DNA from: Helianthus annuus
Lineage: Eukaryota > Streptophyta > Magnoliopsida > Asterales > Asteraceae
Assembly (NCBI RefSeq): GCF_002127325.2
Contig: NC_035435.2
Coordinates: 131,355,278-131,419,277, forward strand
Direction of reading: 5' to 3'
Length of the DNA: 64,000 nt
The stretch's first letter is position 1; every line of letters begins with the position of its first letter. A model generated the notes under the pieces. It was not told the DNA's origin and did not search any database. It saw only the letters and a program-made list of their open reading frames with translations. Made by a program: the position numbers and the translations under genes. Shown here one piece after another: positions 9,681-21,645 of the stretch.

Positions 9681-11998
9681 TGTAACACCCCCAAATTACC
9701 ACCTGCGGAAACCCCGCGAGGCGTGTTACACATCAGAGTCTGAGCCACCAATCACATTGAACCAATATGTAAATACTTAAATAAAACATGTCATTAAAAG
9801 TCAAGATTAATTGTCAAACACAATATCAGTTCACAAGTGTTATGTAGCGGAAGCATATGATAAGTCGTTTAGTAATTATTTCAAAATAAACTTAAAACCA
9901 ATGTATCCATTATAAACGATCCAGTAGCTTCGATCCATGACCACTCCAGCACGCCCAGATAGCAAGTCCATGTTCCCATAGTTAACGACCTACAAGCATG
10001 CAACAAGTGTGTCAGACTACGCTGGTGAGTTCAAGGTGTTGCTTACGTGTGAAGTTACCAGATATTAGCTAAATCAACTCGTTGTTTGGTTCAAATGTCG
10101 TTGTTAACTTGATTATTGTACCGTATGCAGCGTCAATGATGGGAATGCCTAACCCCAATGCCCTACAGGCATTGGTCAAAGTCAAGGTATCAAACAACCT
10201 TGACAAGCTGTAGGAGGTCTTATATCCGCGTTACAAGTTGTCCCAGTAATTAGTTCACGCCCGTCCTTACGGCCCGGTGTGAGGGTGCCAAACCTAATAG
10301 CGCTATCAACTAATTACCCCATTGCCTTACAGGCAATCCGGTAAATGATTGTTTCTATGCTTCAGTTATTTACCCCAGTTTCCCTTCCAAATGTTTACCA
10401 GTTGTCCCAAACCACCGGGACGCATGCTTGAGAGAATGCAATGAACTCACCTGGGATTGCTCGGCAGGTTATACCAAAGTTACTTGAATTAAAAGTGATC
10501 AAACACGTCCTAACAGGATTACCGTACATGTCAGGTTGGGTTCAAGTAGAGCACGTATGTTTACACATAGACTAACAAGTCATAAGCACGTAAAGTTCAT
10601 GGCAACACGTTTGGTACGTTAACAGTCAAGAGCATATCATATTCATACTTGAACGGTTTAAGTAACCAAGCCCTAAAGATAATAGGCCCAACATGTTGTG
10701 CGATCCACAACATGTTGTCCGATCTTCACATCCCGGCCCAACAACATAACAGCCCAACATAAAGGTCTCGGCCCAATTAACATAGGCAGTCCAATTAGCA
10801 GATATCTAAACAAGTCCAATTACTTGGCCCAATCAATTGGGCCCGTGATAGTGTAGGGTCCAAACAGTGTACATGCATAACTGGTCTCGAGTCGCAACCG
10901 GCGATCTCGAGTCGCAACAGGGGGTTACGAGTCGCAACAGCTGGTTACGAGTCGCAACGGGTGGTCTCGGCTCGTCATGGTCCGGTTACGAGTCGCAACA
11001 GGACTCGCAACCTCGGTTGCGACTTGGGCTGCTTGTGCTAGTGTTGTGGTTTCGAGTCGCAACTGGAGGTATCGACTCGCAACCGTGTTGGTCTATCAAT
11101 TGTAACCATTTTCCTGATTTCATGCAGATCGGTTACAAGCATTTATGCAAATCAATTAACATATTCGGTTTCCATGATTATCAAATCAATTAACAGTTTT
11201 CACAAATTAGTTAACCAAAATATCGATCAACGGGCAGTAACAACATGAATCGTATGAACCCTAATCTAATTAAAAAAAATCAACAAGAATAACATATAAC
11301 ATTCAGACTATCCGATCCAAATCTTTGTGCAATAATCTGAAACTTAACATGATAGTCAATCTAACAAGCATCACCAAACAATCCGAATCAACACATGGCA
11401 GCCGATTGACATCTTCATACACATAAACATCATGGTAGCCGATTATCAATTCACAAGAACATCACACAATGCATACAAGTGGGCCGATTATTAGCACATA
11501 ATTCATTTAACAACATAAACAGTCAATCATGAAACAATGTTAAGCATACTAACCGGTTAATGATGGCAAGAGAGTGATCCGAACAAGAATGTTCCTTGGT
11601 GCCGTCGGGTTTCAAGCAAACGAGAGAGAGAGAGAAGTCTAGGGTTTCTTGTGTGACAATGATTTTGCCAAAGTGTGTAAAGGTTACTAACATCCTAGTG
11701 TTATGTGTGTAAGGTATGTGGGCCGAACCCATACATGGGCCGCCCTTATGGTCCGATCACAAAAGAATGCGGCCCCCCTCTCTAATGGGCCTGTGCGGTT
11801 GTGAGAGGGTTGTGTTGGTTGGTTCGTGTTGTGCGGTTTGAGTGATATAAACACATAATGCAAAGCATTCACGTAACATGTGACACATATACACATAATA
11901 ACGTAACATTCACATCAAATTCACTTTCATAAAAGTCACATATCGTTCACATACGTTACATAAATCACAAAAATAGGTTCTAGATACGAGTTGTCACA
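9681..11998 (-). repeat. 5' LTR of gypsy element 1
   Basis: 2318 bp, the promoter-bearing copy for the minus-strand element. It differs from 2007-4322 at about nine bases and two homopolymer indels. It carries the same CGAGTCGCAAC cluster at 10886-11085. A TATA-like TTTATATC in element orientation lies near 11845; the transcription start was not determined. Confidence 0.93.
10886..11085. repeat. CGAGTCGCAAC motif cluster in 5' LTR of element 1
   Basis: Identical in arrangement to 3211-3410: six exact copies, two variants, one inverted partial. It lies inside the promoter-bearing LTR, so it could influence transcription. Confidence 0.85.
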
Positions 11999-13265
11999 TT
12001 ATACATTGCAATAAGCTCCTCAAATGTGTCGTTTGCTTTTCCAAGAACGGGATGGAACTCCTAGTCAACAATAGGAGTCCAATATTTGATTCCTTGTGGG
12101 GTCTGAGTTACAAAGTAGCGGGGAGTTCCTTGTTCATCTGTGTATAAAATGTGTAAATTAAACAAAAGCTGAATCTTTTTCCAAAAAAAACATAACGGCT
12201 ACATATTTAACACATGTTACAACTGAGTAACTTTGAAAAATAACATAAAATGTATCTTTTTTGGAAAACCTTGTCATAAGGGCTACATTTTGCAACACCA
12301 TCATGGATTTTTTTTAATTTTCTGTAAGGTTGTAACACATGTTACATGTGTAATGTGTACGTGTTACGTTGATCAATGCATATGAGACTTGTAAACAATG
12401 CATGTATTTTTTAAAATACAAACGTAAAAGTTATTTTTATTACAGTACTAACACTTTTATTGCAGTGCTAACACATGTTACAATGTTACGAATGAATATT
12501 TTTCAAAAATATTTATGGTTTCATCCTGCCAAAAAGGTTAAAGATAACCTTCATGAACATCAGGTCCGTTTAGCGGGAATTTCCCTCTGTCGTTAGCTCG
12601 TGCGCGTAGCGGTGATTCCTGGTCATACTCATCACTCCACATATCTGAAAATCGAGTTTGCAGCGGTAATTAGAAAAACAAGAATAAGGTATTTTTTTAG
12701 AAAAAAAGCTTTTAAATCTAAATGTAAAACCTTCTCCATTTGGTGAAAACATCTGAAAGTGAGACTGTTGAAGTTCTACTTCTAGCTGCATGTTCTCATC
12801 TCTAATATGTCCAACACCTGATTATACCATAAATTATAAACTTTATAGTAATGGGTTTCAAACACCAACAAAACAAAAAGAAAATACAAATTGGTTGCTT
12901 GGTTGTGCAAGATATTAAAAAATGTGAAAAAACTTCAAATAAGTTAAACAAAAGGATCCAAAACAAATCATCTAATCCGTAACACTAACAAACATGTAAA
13001 TGGCAGGGTGTTCATGATTGACTCATAAAAAATGAAGAACAGGAACCAAAAGAATATGATTACCCAGAAAAGAAGATGATTGACTCCTAAAAAAAGAGTA
13101 ACATGAACAAAAAAATGATTGTCTTCTAAAAAAAAGAACAAATTTTTGATTCATTCACATACCTGAAGAACCTGATGCCTGCTGGAAGTAAACCGCCGGT
13201 GATTCATCGCCGATGAAGTTGTTCCGGAATACATGGCTAGGAGAATAAGTCTGAAAATCGGCCAT
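11999..13265 (-). pseudogene. FAR1-like gene, first three exons and start of the DNA-binding exon
   Basis: Four minus-strand exons join with consistent phase 1. Exon 1 is 13265-13163, begins MADFQTYSPS and has donor CAG|GTATGTG. Exon 2 is 12817-12731, containing QLEVELQQSHFQMFSPNGE. Exon 3 is 12644-12549, containing MWSDEYDQESP and ending VHE. Exon 4 runs from 12137 into the retrotransposon target site, containing DEQGTPRYFVTQTP, then VLGKANDTFEEL, and continuing at 2001. The exon 4 pattern (Pro-Val-Leu-Gly, acidic segment, then YKAY on the other side) is how FAR1/FRS proteins enter their DNA-binding domain. An in-frame TAG at 12060-12062 breaks exon 4, and the retrotransposon at 11998 breaks it again, so the gene is dead unless the stop is spliced around. 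Exon borders are my predictions; family is by motif recognition. Confidence 0.65.
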
Positions 13266-13555
13266 GAAAGATGGAAGAAAGCAATGGAGTTAGGGTTTTG
13301 AAGAAGAAAGGAAGGGAGGATGAAGAAGGAAGAAAGAAATGAAAGTTCTGTATATATTTTTTGGTTTAAAAAGGTGATGAGTTGATGGATAATAAATGTG
13401 ACTTGATGGGATTGGGAAGAGGGTGAAGTGATGGCTTGAATAAATGACCAATTTGCCCTTTTAACATGTGTTTTAAAGATATGATGTGGATCAATCTTGT
13501 CCACACAATTCAGGTTTCCTAAGTTTTCTAGATTAAATGGGTTTTCCATAGATAC
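13266..13555 (-). promoter_or_regulatory. Putative 5' flank of the FAR1-like gene
   Basis: Purine-rich in the minus-strand sense, with GA-rich stretches at 13266-13340 and a TATATATTTT-type tract near 13350. It would be leader and core promoter of the gene starting at 13265. This is inferred from position; no transcription start can be read off. Confidence 0.3.
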
Positions 13556-13587
13556 TTACATTATATACATATATATGTATATATATA

Positions 13588-13642
<55 letters not shown>
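13556..13642. repeat. (TA)n microsatellite
   Basis: Almost pure TA dinucleotides with a few GT/CA interruptions at the left end. Bounds the foldback element that follows. Confidence 0.95.
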
Positions 13643-13647
<5 letters not shown>

Positions 13648-16194
13648 TGAGTTATATGGAAAACCCCATCTTTTTGAGAAAACCTTGGAAACCCAACCTC
13701 ATCCATTGATTTTGTTTCATCCAAGTAGATCAATGGTATGTTATCTCTCTCTCCTCTCTCCTCTGTCTTCAATCAAGATCATGATGAACACCAAACACAA
13801 GTTTAGATCTTCAAGTTCAGATCTACATCATGTGAAAGAGAAGATGTTTGAAGATTGTTGTTTTAGAGAGAGAACGACGGCAGGATGAAGGTTTTTAGAG
13901 AGAGGAATTTGTTGTTTTAGAGAGAGAAACAACAATCTTCATCATGTTCATCTATAACACCAAGAACACACATACAAGTGTGTGAGAGAGAAAAAGTTTG
14001 AAGTTTTTGTTTTAGAGAGAGAACGATGGCACGATGAATGTTTTTAGAGAGAGAAAGTTGATGTTTTAGATAGAGAAACAACAATCTTTATCACAAAGAC
14101 ACACGCACAAGTGTGTGTGAGAGAAGAAGGTTTGAAGATCTTCTTCGTGTTCATCGGACGGTTCTAGATCCGGTAAGTGTTATTGAAATATCATTTCACA
14201 CTTGATTTTTTGTTGAAATGGTTGTTAATATGTTTTTATGGGCTGAAAGTGTTCTAGTAATGGTTAATGTTCATGTATTTTAAATAAATCGAAAACTTTA
14301 GGATGAGATTTTGAACGGGTTTTTTGTTGGTTTGGTTGCTTGTTTGGGGATTTTGATCTTAACAATAATTAATTTTTTTGTTGGTTTGGTTGCTGGTTTG
14401 GGCTTTTGATCTGAACAGTAAGTGTTTTTTTTTTTGTTGGGTTGTTTGATTTACAGAAACAGACCCATAACATGTGTTAAGCACCTGTTAGAATGATATA
14501 TAACGTGTGTTGATTTACAGAAACAGATCCATAAAGATATTCAATAGGCAAGCTGGATGGATGTAGGCGACGTTTGTATTTAAAAAAAACAAGTAATATA
14601 TATTTTATTTTTATTGATGTTTAAAATATCCGATAATGTGGATACCGAGCATAATACTTGTACAGGTATTACATGTACAAGTTAGTATGTAACATGTAAT
14701 ATTAAACAAGCCATTTATGGTAACACATGTACCGATAATTTTGGAATATATAGTATGAAATGGGTCATTTGTTGTGCACATTTTGGAATATATAACATGT
14801 GTTAAGCCTCTGTTATCGGATACTGTACAAGTGTTACGCCCGGTTTCCACATTATCGGATATTTTAAACATCAACAAAAATAAAATAGATATTATTTGTT
14901 TTTTCTTTTTTTTTTTAAATTAACAAAGGTTAACACACATTATATATCATTCTAACAGGGGCTTAACACATGTTATACATGAACACATGTCAGGTTACAT
15001 CATGGTGTTTTGTTACAGCATTACCACTAACACATGTTATAAATGAACGAAGAGATCCTTCCCAAAAAATGCGACTTATTGGATATCTTTTTTTTAACAC
15101 ATGTCCCCGCATTAACGTCGCATACATCCATCCAGTTTGTCAATTGAATATCTTTATGGGTCTGTTTCTGTAAATCAACACACGTTATATATCATTCTAA
15201 CAGGGGCTTAACACATGTTATGGGTCTGTTTCTGTAAATCAAGCAAACCAACAAAAAACTATTACTGTTCAGAGATCAAAAGCCCTAAACAAGCAACCAA
15301 ACCAAACACAAACTTTTTAATACAAAAATAAAAACCTACAAATTACATAAATATTTACCACTTTTTAGAACCATTTTAACAAAAAATCAAGTTCCTCTCT
15401 AAAACAGCCATTACACAAAAAACTATTAACAACTATTTTAATAAAAACATCAAGTGTGAAAACGATTTTTCAAAATAAAATACTCAAGAGATTGTTGTTT
15501 CTCTCTCTAAAGCAGCAACTTTCTCTCCCTAAAACACTTACCGGATCTAAAACCGTGCGATGAACACGATGAAGATCTTCAAACTTGCTTCTATCTGTGT
15601 ATTCTTGGTTTTCTTGATGAACATGATGAAGATTGTTGTTTCTCACTCTAGATTTCAGCTTTCAACAAGCATGAGCACACCCGAGATGAAGATGACGACG
15701 TGAGATGAAGATGAACACACCCAGAATCAGCTTTCAACAAACAGAGATGAAGTTCATAGTGTTTTAAAAATGGGGGAAGCTAAAAGGTAAGGAAATGGAG
15801 TTTTGAAAGTACATTTATATGTGAGGTGGGTAAAGATCGAAGTAAAGACCTTGTTTAGGAAGATGAATGCTCCATAGTACATTAATGGTGGATCTAGTAT
15901 TAAAGGATTTGTTTAGGAAGATGAAGATATTTTGAAAAAACAAACTTTTTAATTTGAAATACACAAAACGAAATGGAGGATAAAGGATGAGAATGATGTG
16001 ATGGGTACATTAATGATGGTGTCAAATCATGTTGGTCAATAGATCTTTGGGTTGGGGTACGCATATATAAATTTACCATAGTGTCCTCAAAAGCAAAAAA
16101 GGAGATGAAGTTGGGTGGGACATGTGGCCAAATGTAGGCCATGTGATGGGTTTCCAAGGTTTTCTCAAAATAAAAGGGTTTTCTATATAACATT

Positions 16195-16200
<6 letters not shown>
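13643..16200. mobile_element. Foldback (inverted-repeat) element of about 2.6 kb, element A
   Basis: The left end (GTTATATGGAAAACCCC ... GAGAAAACCTTGGAAACCCA) is matched in reverse complement by the right end at 16140-16200, next to TA tracts on both sides. The similarity continues inward: TTTAGAGAGAGAAACAACAA repeats at 13900-14100 against inverted copies at 15490-15660, and a GATTTACAGAAACAGA block at 14450-14575 against 15105-15240. A near-perfect pair at 14619-14645 / 14847-14871 lies around the centre. So most of the element folds on itself. No transposase-like frame is visible; it is non-autonomous. TA at each border would suit a TA-targeting superfamily, but the TA tracts make the exact duplication unreadable. 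Confidence 0.6.
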
Positions 16201-16233
<33 letters not shown>

Positions 16234-16235
<2 letters not shown>

Positions 16236-16543
16236 CACACGATTTTTTTTAAATTTTTATAAAAAAATCGCAGCTTTTTATGCATGGAAAAAAATTTAAA
16301 AAAAAAAAATAAAGAATTTTTTTTTGTTGTATTGCACATGTGCAATATTACGGATATAGTACACATGTGTAGTACACATATAATGCACATGTGCAGTACA
16401 ACATTTTTTTATATATAAAAACTAGCAATTTTTTTATAAAAAAATGTAAAAAAAAAATTTTGGTATGTTTTTTAGGATTTTTTAGTTAGTTTTCTAGTTT
16501 TCTTATTTATATATAGTTTTCTCATGATACTCTATATATATAT
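16234..16543. mobile_element. Truncated foldback element, same family as 27562-28085
   Basis: The right end (TTTGGTATGTTTTTTAGG, then TTTTTTAGTTAGTTTTCTAG, then TTTTCTCATGATA) matches the right end of the element at 27562-28085. Its interior shares the paired poly-T/poly-A blocks with AAAAAATCGCA and the ACACATGTGCA motif. The left end begins abruptly inside the AAAAAATCGC region beside a TA tract, so the left terminal repeat is lost. Confidence 0.6.
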
Positions 16544-16928
16544 AGGGGGGAGATAAATCGAAAAATAATGTGAGTTGAGAAAACCCAAATAAACCCTATG
16601 TAACATTTTTACTTTTTTCTAGAAAAATAGGGAATGTAACATAAATGTACTTAAACATTTTTATGAAAAAAAATGAAAAAACCGCCTAGTAATTTTTTTT
16701 TAAATGTTCAAAATTTGTATGTTACATTTTTTGGACATATATATTATGTAATATGAATTTTTTAACATTTAAAAAAAAACTACCTGGTGTTTTTTTTTAT
16801 AAAAATGTTCAAATATATGTATATTACATTTCCTATTTTTTTATGAAAAAATAAAAGTGTTACTTGGGTTTTTTACAAAGGTTTCTTGAGTTTACACAAC
16901 TCAAGTTGGTTTTCGCTATAGCCTTCCC

Positions 16929-16931
<3 letters not shown>
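16544..16931. mobile_element. Small foldback element of about 390 bp between TA tracts
   Basis: Left end AGATAAATCGAAAAATAATG ... TTGAGAAAACCCAAATAAAC is complementary to the right end (GTTTTCGCTATAGCC, then CTTGAGTTTACACAACTCAAG read in reverse). The interior holds matched inverted TTTTTTCTAGAAAAATAGG / CCTATTTTTTTATG segments. No coding capacity. The TA tract at 16932-16990 separates it from the next element. Confidence 0.55.

Positions 16932-16990
<59 letters not shown>
16932..16990. repeat. (TA)n microsatellite
   Basis: Uninterrupted TA dinucleotides between two foldback elements. Confidence 0.95.
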
Positions 16991-16998
<8 letters not shown>

Positions 16999-18305
16999 GA
17001 TATGGTAAAAAGTGTTTAAATGTGAGAAGGGTAAGAAGTGTTTTAAACCATTGGATATTTGATCTAATGGTTGAGATCAATAGGATATAAAAATGTAAAT
17101 TGTGTTTTAATTAGAGGGACATTATGTAAAATTGAAGGGCAATAGTGTCTTTTTCAATGTTTCAAATATGGTAACCGTATCCTACACAACCAAAAACACC
17201 TACATTCACTCCTTTTTCCTTAAATATCGGAATTAACAACCAAGATCTAAATCGGAAGCCTCTTTGTTTTATATAAGATTCAAGGCGTGGTGTTTTACGT
17301 TTAGAATAACTGTAATCAGATTCATGGCGTGGTGTTTTAAAACATCTGGATAAATTGACTATGATTCAAGTCATGGTATTTTATCTGGAATCCAGAAAAT
17401 ACCATGACTTGAATCATAGTGTTTTATCTGGAGACACTGTTCAATACAAAACATGACTATGATTCATCAATACAAAACATTCCCAGATTTTAAAACACCA
17501 TGACTATGATTCAAGTCATGGTGTTTTATCTGGACAATCAACACAAAACATTCCTAGATTTTAAAACACCATGACTATGATTCAAGTCATGGTGTTTTAT
17601 CTGGAAACATTGTTCATGGCGTGGTGTTTTAAAACATCTGGAAACATTGACTATGATTCAAGTCATGGTGTTTTATCTGGAATTATCATAGTCAGTGTCT
17701 CTAGATGTTTAAAACACCACGCGAGACATTGTTCATGGCGTGGTGTTTTAAAGCATCTGGAAACATTGACTATGATTCAAGTCATGGTGTTTTATCTGGA
17801 ATTCAAGTCAGATAAAACACCATGACTTGAATCATAGTCAATGTCTCTAGATGTTTAAAACACCACGCCATGAACAATGTCTCCAGATGTTTAAAACACC
17901 ACGCCATGAACAATGTCTCCAGATGTTTAAAACACCACGCCATGAACAATGTCTCCATATAAAACACCACGACTTGAATCATAGTCAATGTCTCCAGATG
18001 TTTAAAACACCACGCCATGAACAATGTATGATTAAAAGATGTTGCGATTAAAAGGTGATGAAGAAGATAAAACAATCAGATGTATAAACAAATATGTTTT
18101 CTAAAATTTCTCCTAATTCAAAATTCGATTCAATCCCTATAAAAAATCATCGCCAGTTTTTTTTTTTGGCAGTTATCTTGGAAATGAATTAAATGATAAG
18201 AATGTCAAATTACTAATATACCCTTTTGAATTAATTAGGATAAAAGACACTTGTCATTGCCAAATTATTTCTCACACTTCTCACAAAAGTTCCACTTTGT
18301 ACAGG

Positions 18306-18307
<2 letters not shown>
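16991..18307. mobile_element. Hairpin-rich inverted-repeat element of about 1.3 kb
   Basis: The ends are imperfect inverted repeats: AAAAAGTGTTTAAATGTGAG with AAGAAGTG at the left, and the reverse complement of CACTTCTCACAAAAGTTCC at the right (18274-18300). Between 17280 and 18030 two short modules, TTCAAGTCATGGTGTTTTAT and CATGGCGTGGTGTTTTAAA, recur many times in both orientations. They build near-perfect hairpins, e.g. 17358-17421 and 17764-17842. Both strands therefore show repeat-derived reading frames (LFMAWCFKHLET repeated), which I do not regard as genes. Confidence 0.6.

Positions 18308-18400
<93 letters not shown>
18308..18400. repeat. (TA)n microsatellite
   Basis: About 93 bp of TA dinucleotides with one TT phase break near 18352. 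Confidence 0.95.
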
Positions 18401-18403
<3 letters not shown>

Positions 18404-18534
18404 GATAATGCGATGGAGAAAACCCTCTATTTTGAGAAAAATCTAGAAAACCCAACCTCCCGATTTTTTTTTTTTTTGAAAAAAATAACACATGTAATAT
18501 ACATGTTTTTAAGACACTACGTGAAAAAGGGGCT

Positions 18535-19200
18535 ACTGCCACACTTTTAGCAAAACCACCCTGCCACACATTTGAAAAAATGTGTGGCTAAAGGTCAGTC
18601 ATAACATTTTAAAACACCTTTAGCCACACATTTTATTATTAATGTGACCACCGTATACCAATTTAGAACCTTTAGCCAAACTTTTAGAAAATAATGTGAC
18701 ATTTATTAGCCACAACTTGAAATGTGTGGCCAAATCTGATCTATGGTCACGTATTTTTGTTATATGTGACGAAAAACACATGTATTTGACAATTTTAGCC
18801 ACACTTTAAGGAAAAATTGTGACATATATTAGCCACACTAGCAAAGTGTGACCAAATGTTATTTATGATCACATTATTTGTTTTCATGTGACCAATAACA
18901 TATGAATTCAAAATCTTTAGCCACATTTTAAGAAAAAAAAATTGTGACATTTATTAGCCACACTAAAAAGTGTGGCCAAATGTGATCTACAACTACAATA
19001 TTTGTTTCATGTGACTAAAAACAAATTTATTCGAAACTTTTAGCCATAAGTTAAGAAAAAAACAGCCATACTTAAAATTACAAAATTTCATGTGGCTTTA
19101 CATAAACATTCGTCACACCATCGTCACTTTGTTTATATTGTGTGACAAGATGTTATCAGATATCATGGAAAAAATGTGTGACCAAATGTTAAACTTACCA
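18535..19200. repeat. Left subterminal repeats of the CACTA element
   Basis: Many copies of TTTAGCCACACTT or TTAGCCACACT alternate with TGTGTGGCCAAATGT or TGTGACCAAATG, spaced roughly 40-60 bp. This is the typical cis array for CACTA transposase binding. Confidence 0.85.
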
Positions 19201-20204
19201 TATCTTTAAAAAATTTTTCCAAAATATTTTATACTAAAACTTAAACTTCCCCCCCAAAATATTTCATCCTAAACTTTCCCCCCAAAATATTTCAGTATAA
19301 ACTTAAACTTCCCCCTAAAATATTTCATCCAAAACTTCCCTCTCAAATAATATTCTTATTTAAAAAAATTACATTATTTAATATTAAAAAAATACAAAAA
19401 AAAAACAATCTTACAGCGTATATTGGGGGTTATATTATAAATAAAAATTTTAATGTTGTTTGAATTATTTTATAAGGTTTTTGTTTATAATATTTGTTTC
19501 ATAACTTATAAAATAACTGTAAATACCGATGATCCTTAGAAATCAATTGCAAATACATAATGAAATCACAAATTTTTAGGTATAAAGGAAAATATCATGT
19601 TATATAAATACATGTACTTTAGAAAATTATAAGATAATGAAATCAAAGATGACGGTATAATAATAAAAATAATAAATATCTTTTTCATTATATATATTCA
19701 TTAGAATAATAGTAATAATTATAATAATAGTGAGAATAAATATTAAAAAACAATATTTTAATTTAAAATAATAGAATTGTTTATTAAAAGTTAGGTTACA
19801 TTAGATTAGATTAGATAGATAAGATGGTTTAACTGAAAAAATATATCAATGTTAAAGTTTGTTTAATTTAACTGTGTATAATTTTGTTTTAAAATATACG
19901 TAATTCTAGAAATCTTTAAAGTTTAAACATGAATGTTCTAATTTTATATATGAATACTTATGAGTAAAACTTTTGTAGTGTTATCAAATTTGAAGGTATA
20001 CAATAGCTTTAAACTTTAGTAGCTTAAATAACTCGGCTCGGCTCGTTTACTAGAGCTCGAGCTCGGTATTCTCAATTAAATAATACTTTTAATTAAAAAA
20101 TGCATTATTTAAGCTTGTTTACGAGCCGAAACTGAACCTAAAAAGAAGTTGGTTTAGTAAACGAACCTGAGCCTAAGCTTCACTTATCGGGCTTACGACC
20201 CTAA
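19201..20204. other. AT-rich CACTA interior, nothing recognised
   Basis: Contains a short repeat CCCCCCAAAATATTTCA at 19240-19330 and a GC-richer CTCGGCTCGGCTCG patch near 20030, otherwise AT-rich without coding or structural signals. Confidence 0.5.
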
Positions 20205-21645
20205 ACGAGCAATAGTAAATCATATATGTCTTAATGGAGTATATTTGGCCTTAATAGATCACAATGGACAATAGTAGGTGAATTTGATGCCTTAATGGAC
20301 CATATATGTCTTAATCGACCCCGTTGTGCCATAGCATGTCCCAATAGACAATAGTAGATCATATATCTCTAAGTGGAGCATATTAGGCCCTTAATGTATC
20401 ACAATGGATAATGGTAGATCATATATGTCTTAATGGGCCATATTGGGCCTTATTGGATCACAATGGACAATAGTAGATCATATATAGAGTATATTGGGTC
20501 TTAATAGATCACAATGAACAATAATAGATCATATATGTCTTAATGTACCATATTGAGCCTTAATGGATCACAATGGCAAGTGGTAAATCATACACGTCTT
20601 AATGGACTATAGTGGGCCTTAATAGATCACAATGGATGATAGTATATCATATATGTCGTAATGGACCTTGTTGGGCCTTAATCATTCACAGTGACCAATG
20701 GTAGATCACACATGTCTTAATGAACCATATTGGGGTGTAATGGATCACAATGGCCAATAGTAGATCATATATGTCTTAATGGACCATTTAGACTTTAATT
20801 GATTAAAATGGACAATAGTAGATCCTACATGTATTAATGAACCAAATACTATCTTAATGGATCACAATGGACAATAGTAGATCATATATGTCTTAATGGA
20901 CCAAATTGGGTCTTAATGGATCATAATGGACAATAGTGGATCAGATATGTCTTAATGATACATATTAGGCCTTGATGGATCACAATGAATAATAATATAT
21001 ATCTATATGTATTAATGGACTATATTGGGCCTTAATGAATCACAATGGCCAATAGTAGATCGTATATGTCTTAATGGACCATATTGGGCCTTAATGGATC
21101 ACAATGGACAATAGTAAATCATATATGTTTTAATCGACCAACTAGTGTCTTAATGGATCACAATGGACAATAGTAGATCATACATGTTTTCATGGATCAT
21201 ATTGGGCCTTAACAAATCACAATGGATAATAGTAGATCATATATGTATTAGTGGACAATATTGGGCCTTAAGGGATTACATTGGGCAATAATAGATCGTA
21301 GATGTCTTAATGGACCTCATTGGGCTTTAATTAATTGATAACGTTGGACAATAGTAGATTGTAGATGTCTTAATGGCTCATGTTGGGCCTTAATGAATCT
21401 CGATGGACAATAATAGACCATTTATGTTTCAGTGAGCCATATTGGGCCTTAATGGGCTACAATGAACAATAGTAGATAAAATATGTTTTAATGGACCATA
21501 TTGGGCTTTAGCGGACGACAATGGACATTAATATATCATATATGTCTTAATGGACCATATTCGGCCTTATGGATTACATTGGGTAATATAATATTATATA
21601 TGTTATAATGGACCATATTGGGCTTTAAGAACCTCAATGGGTAAT
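20205..21645. repeat. Minisatellite, unit about 60 bp, about 24 copies
   Basis: The unit is approximately ATCATATATGTCTTAATGGA, then CCATATTGGGCCTTAATGG, then ATCACAATGGACAATAGTAG. Copies follow head to tail with substitutions, small indels and some shortened units across about 1.44 kb. It lies wholly within the CACTA element. No reading frame survives. Copy number is estimated from length divided by period. Confidence 0.9.

Larger units (their letters stand above)
2007..11998 (-). mobile_element. Complete Ty3/gypsy chromovirus (Tekay-like), element 1
   Basis: A full-length LTR retrotransposon on the minus strand. Two LTRs (2007-4322 and 9681-11998) begin TGTGACA and end GTTACA in element orientation and are flanked by the perfect 5-bp duplication TTATA (2002-2006 and 11999-12003). 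The order in element orientation is 5' LTR, primer-binding site matching the 3' end of initiator-Met tRNA (9664-9677), leader, gag exon 1, intron, gag-pol, polypurine tract, 3' LTR. I count about nine substitutions and two 1-bp indels between the LTRs, so insertion is recent. It landed inside the DNA-binding exon of a FAR1-like gene. The gag-pol frame is open after splicing, so the copy may be competent. The lineage call rests on the C-terminal chromodomain-like segment and RT style and was not checked on a tree. Confidence 0.93.

Noticed and set aside
17280..18030. CRISPR-like repeat array
   Set aside because: Repeats occur in both orientations without uniform spacers, in an evidently plant nuclear context.
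17803..18075. Reading frame with repeated LFMAWCFKHLET
   Set aside because: Produced by the hairpin-forming DNA repeats; both strands give similar artefacts.
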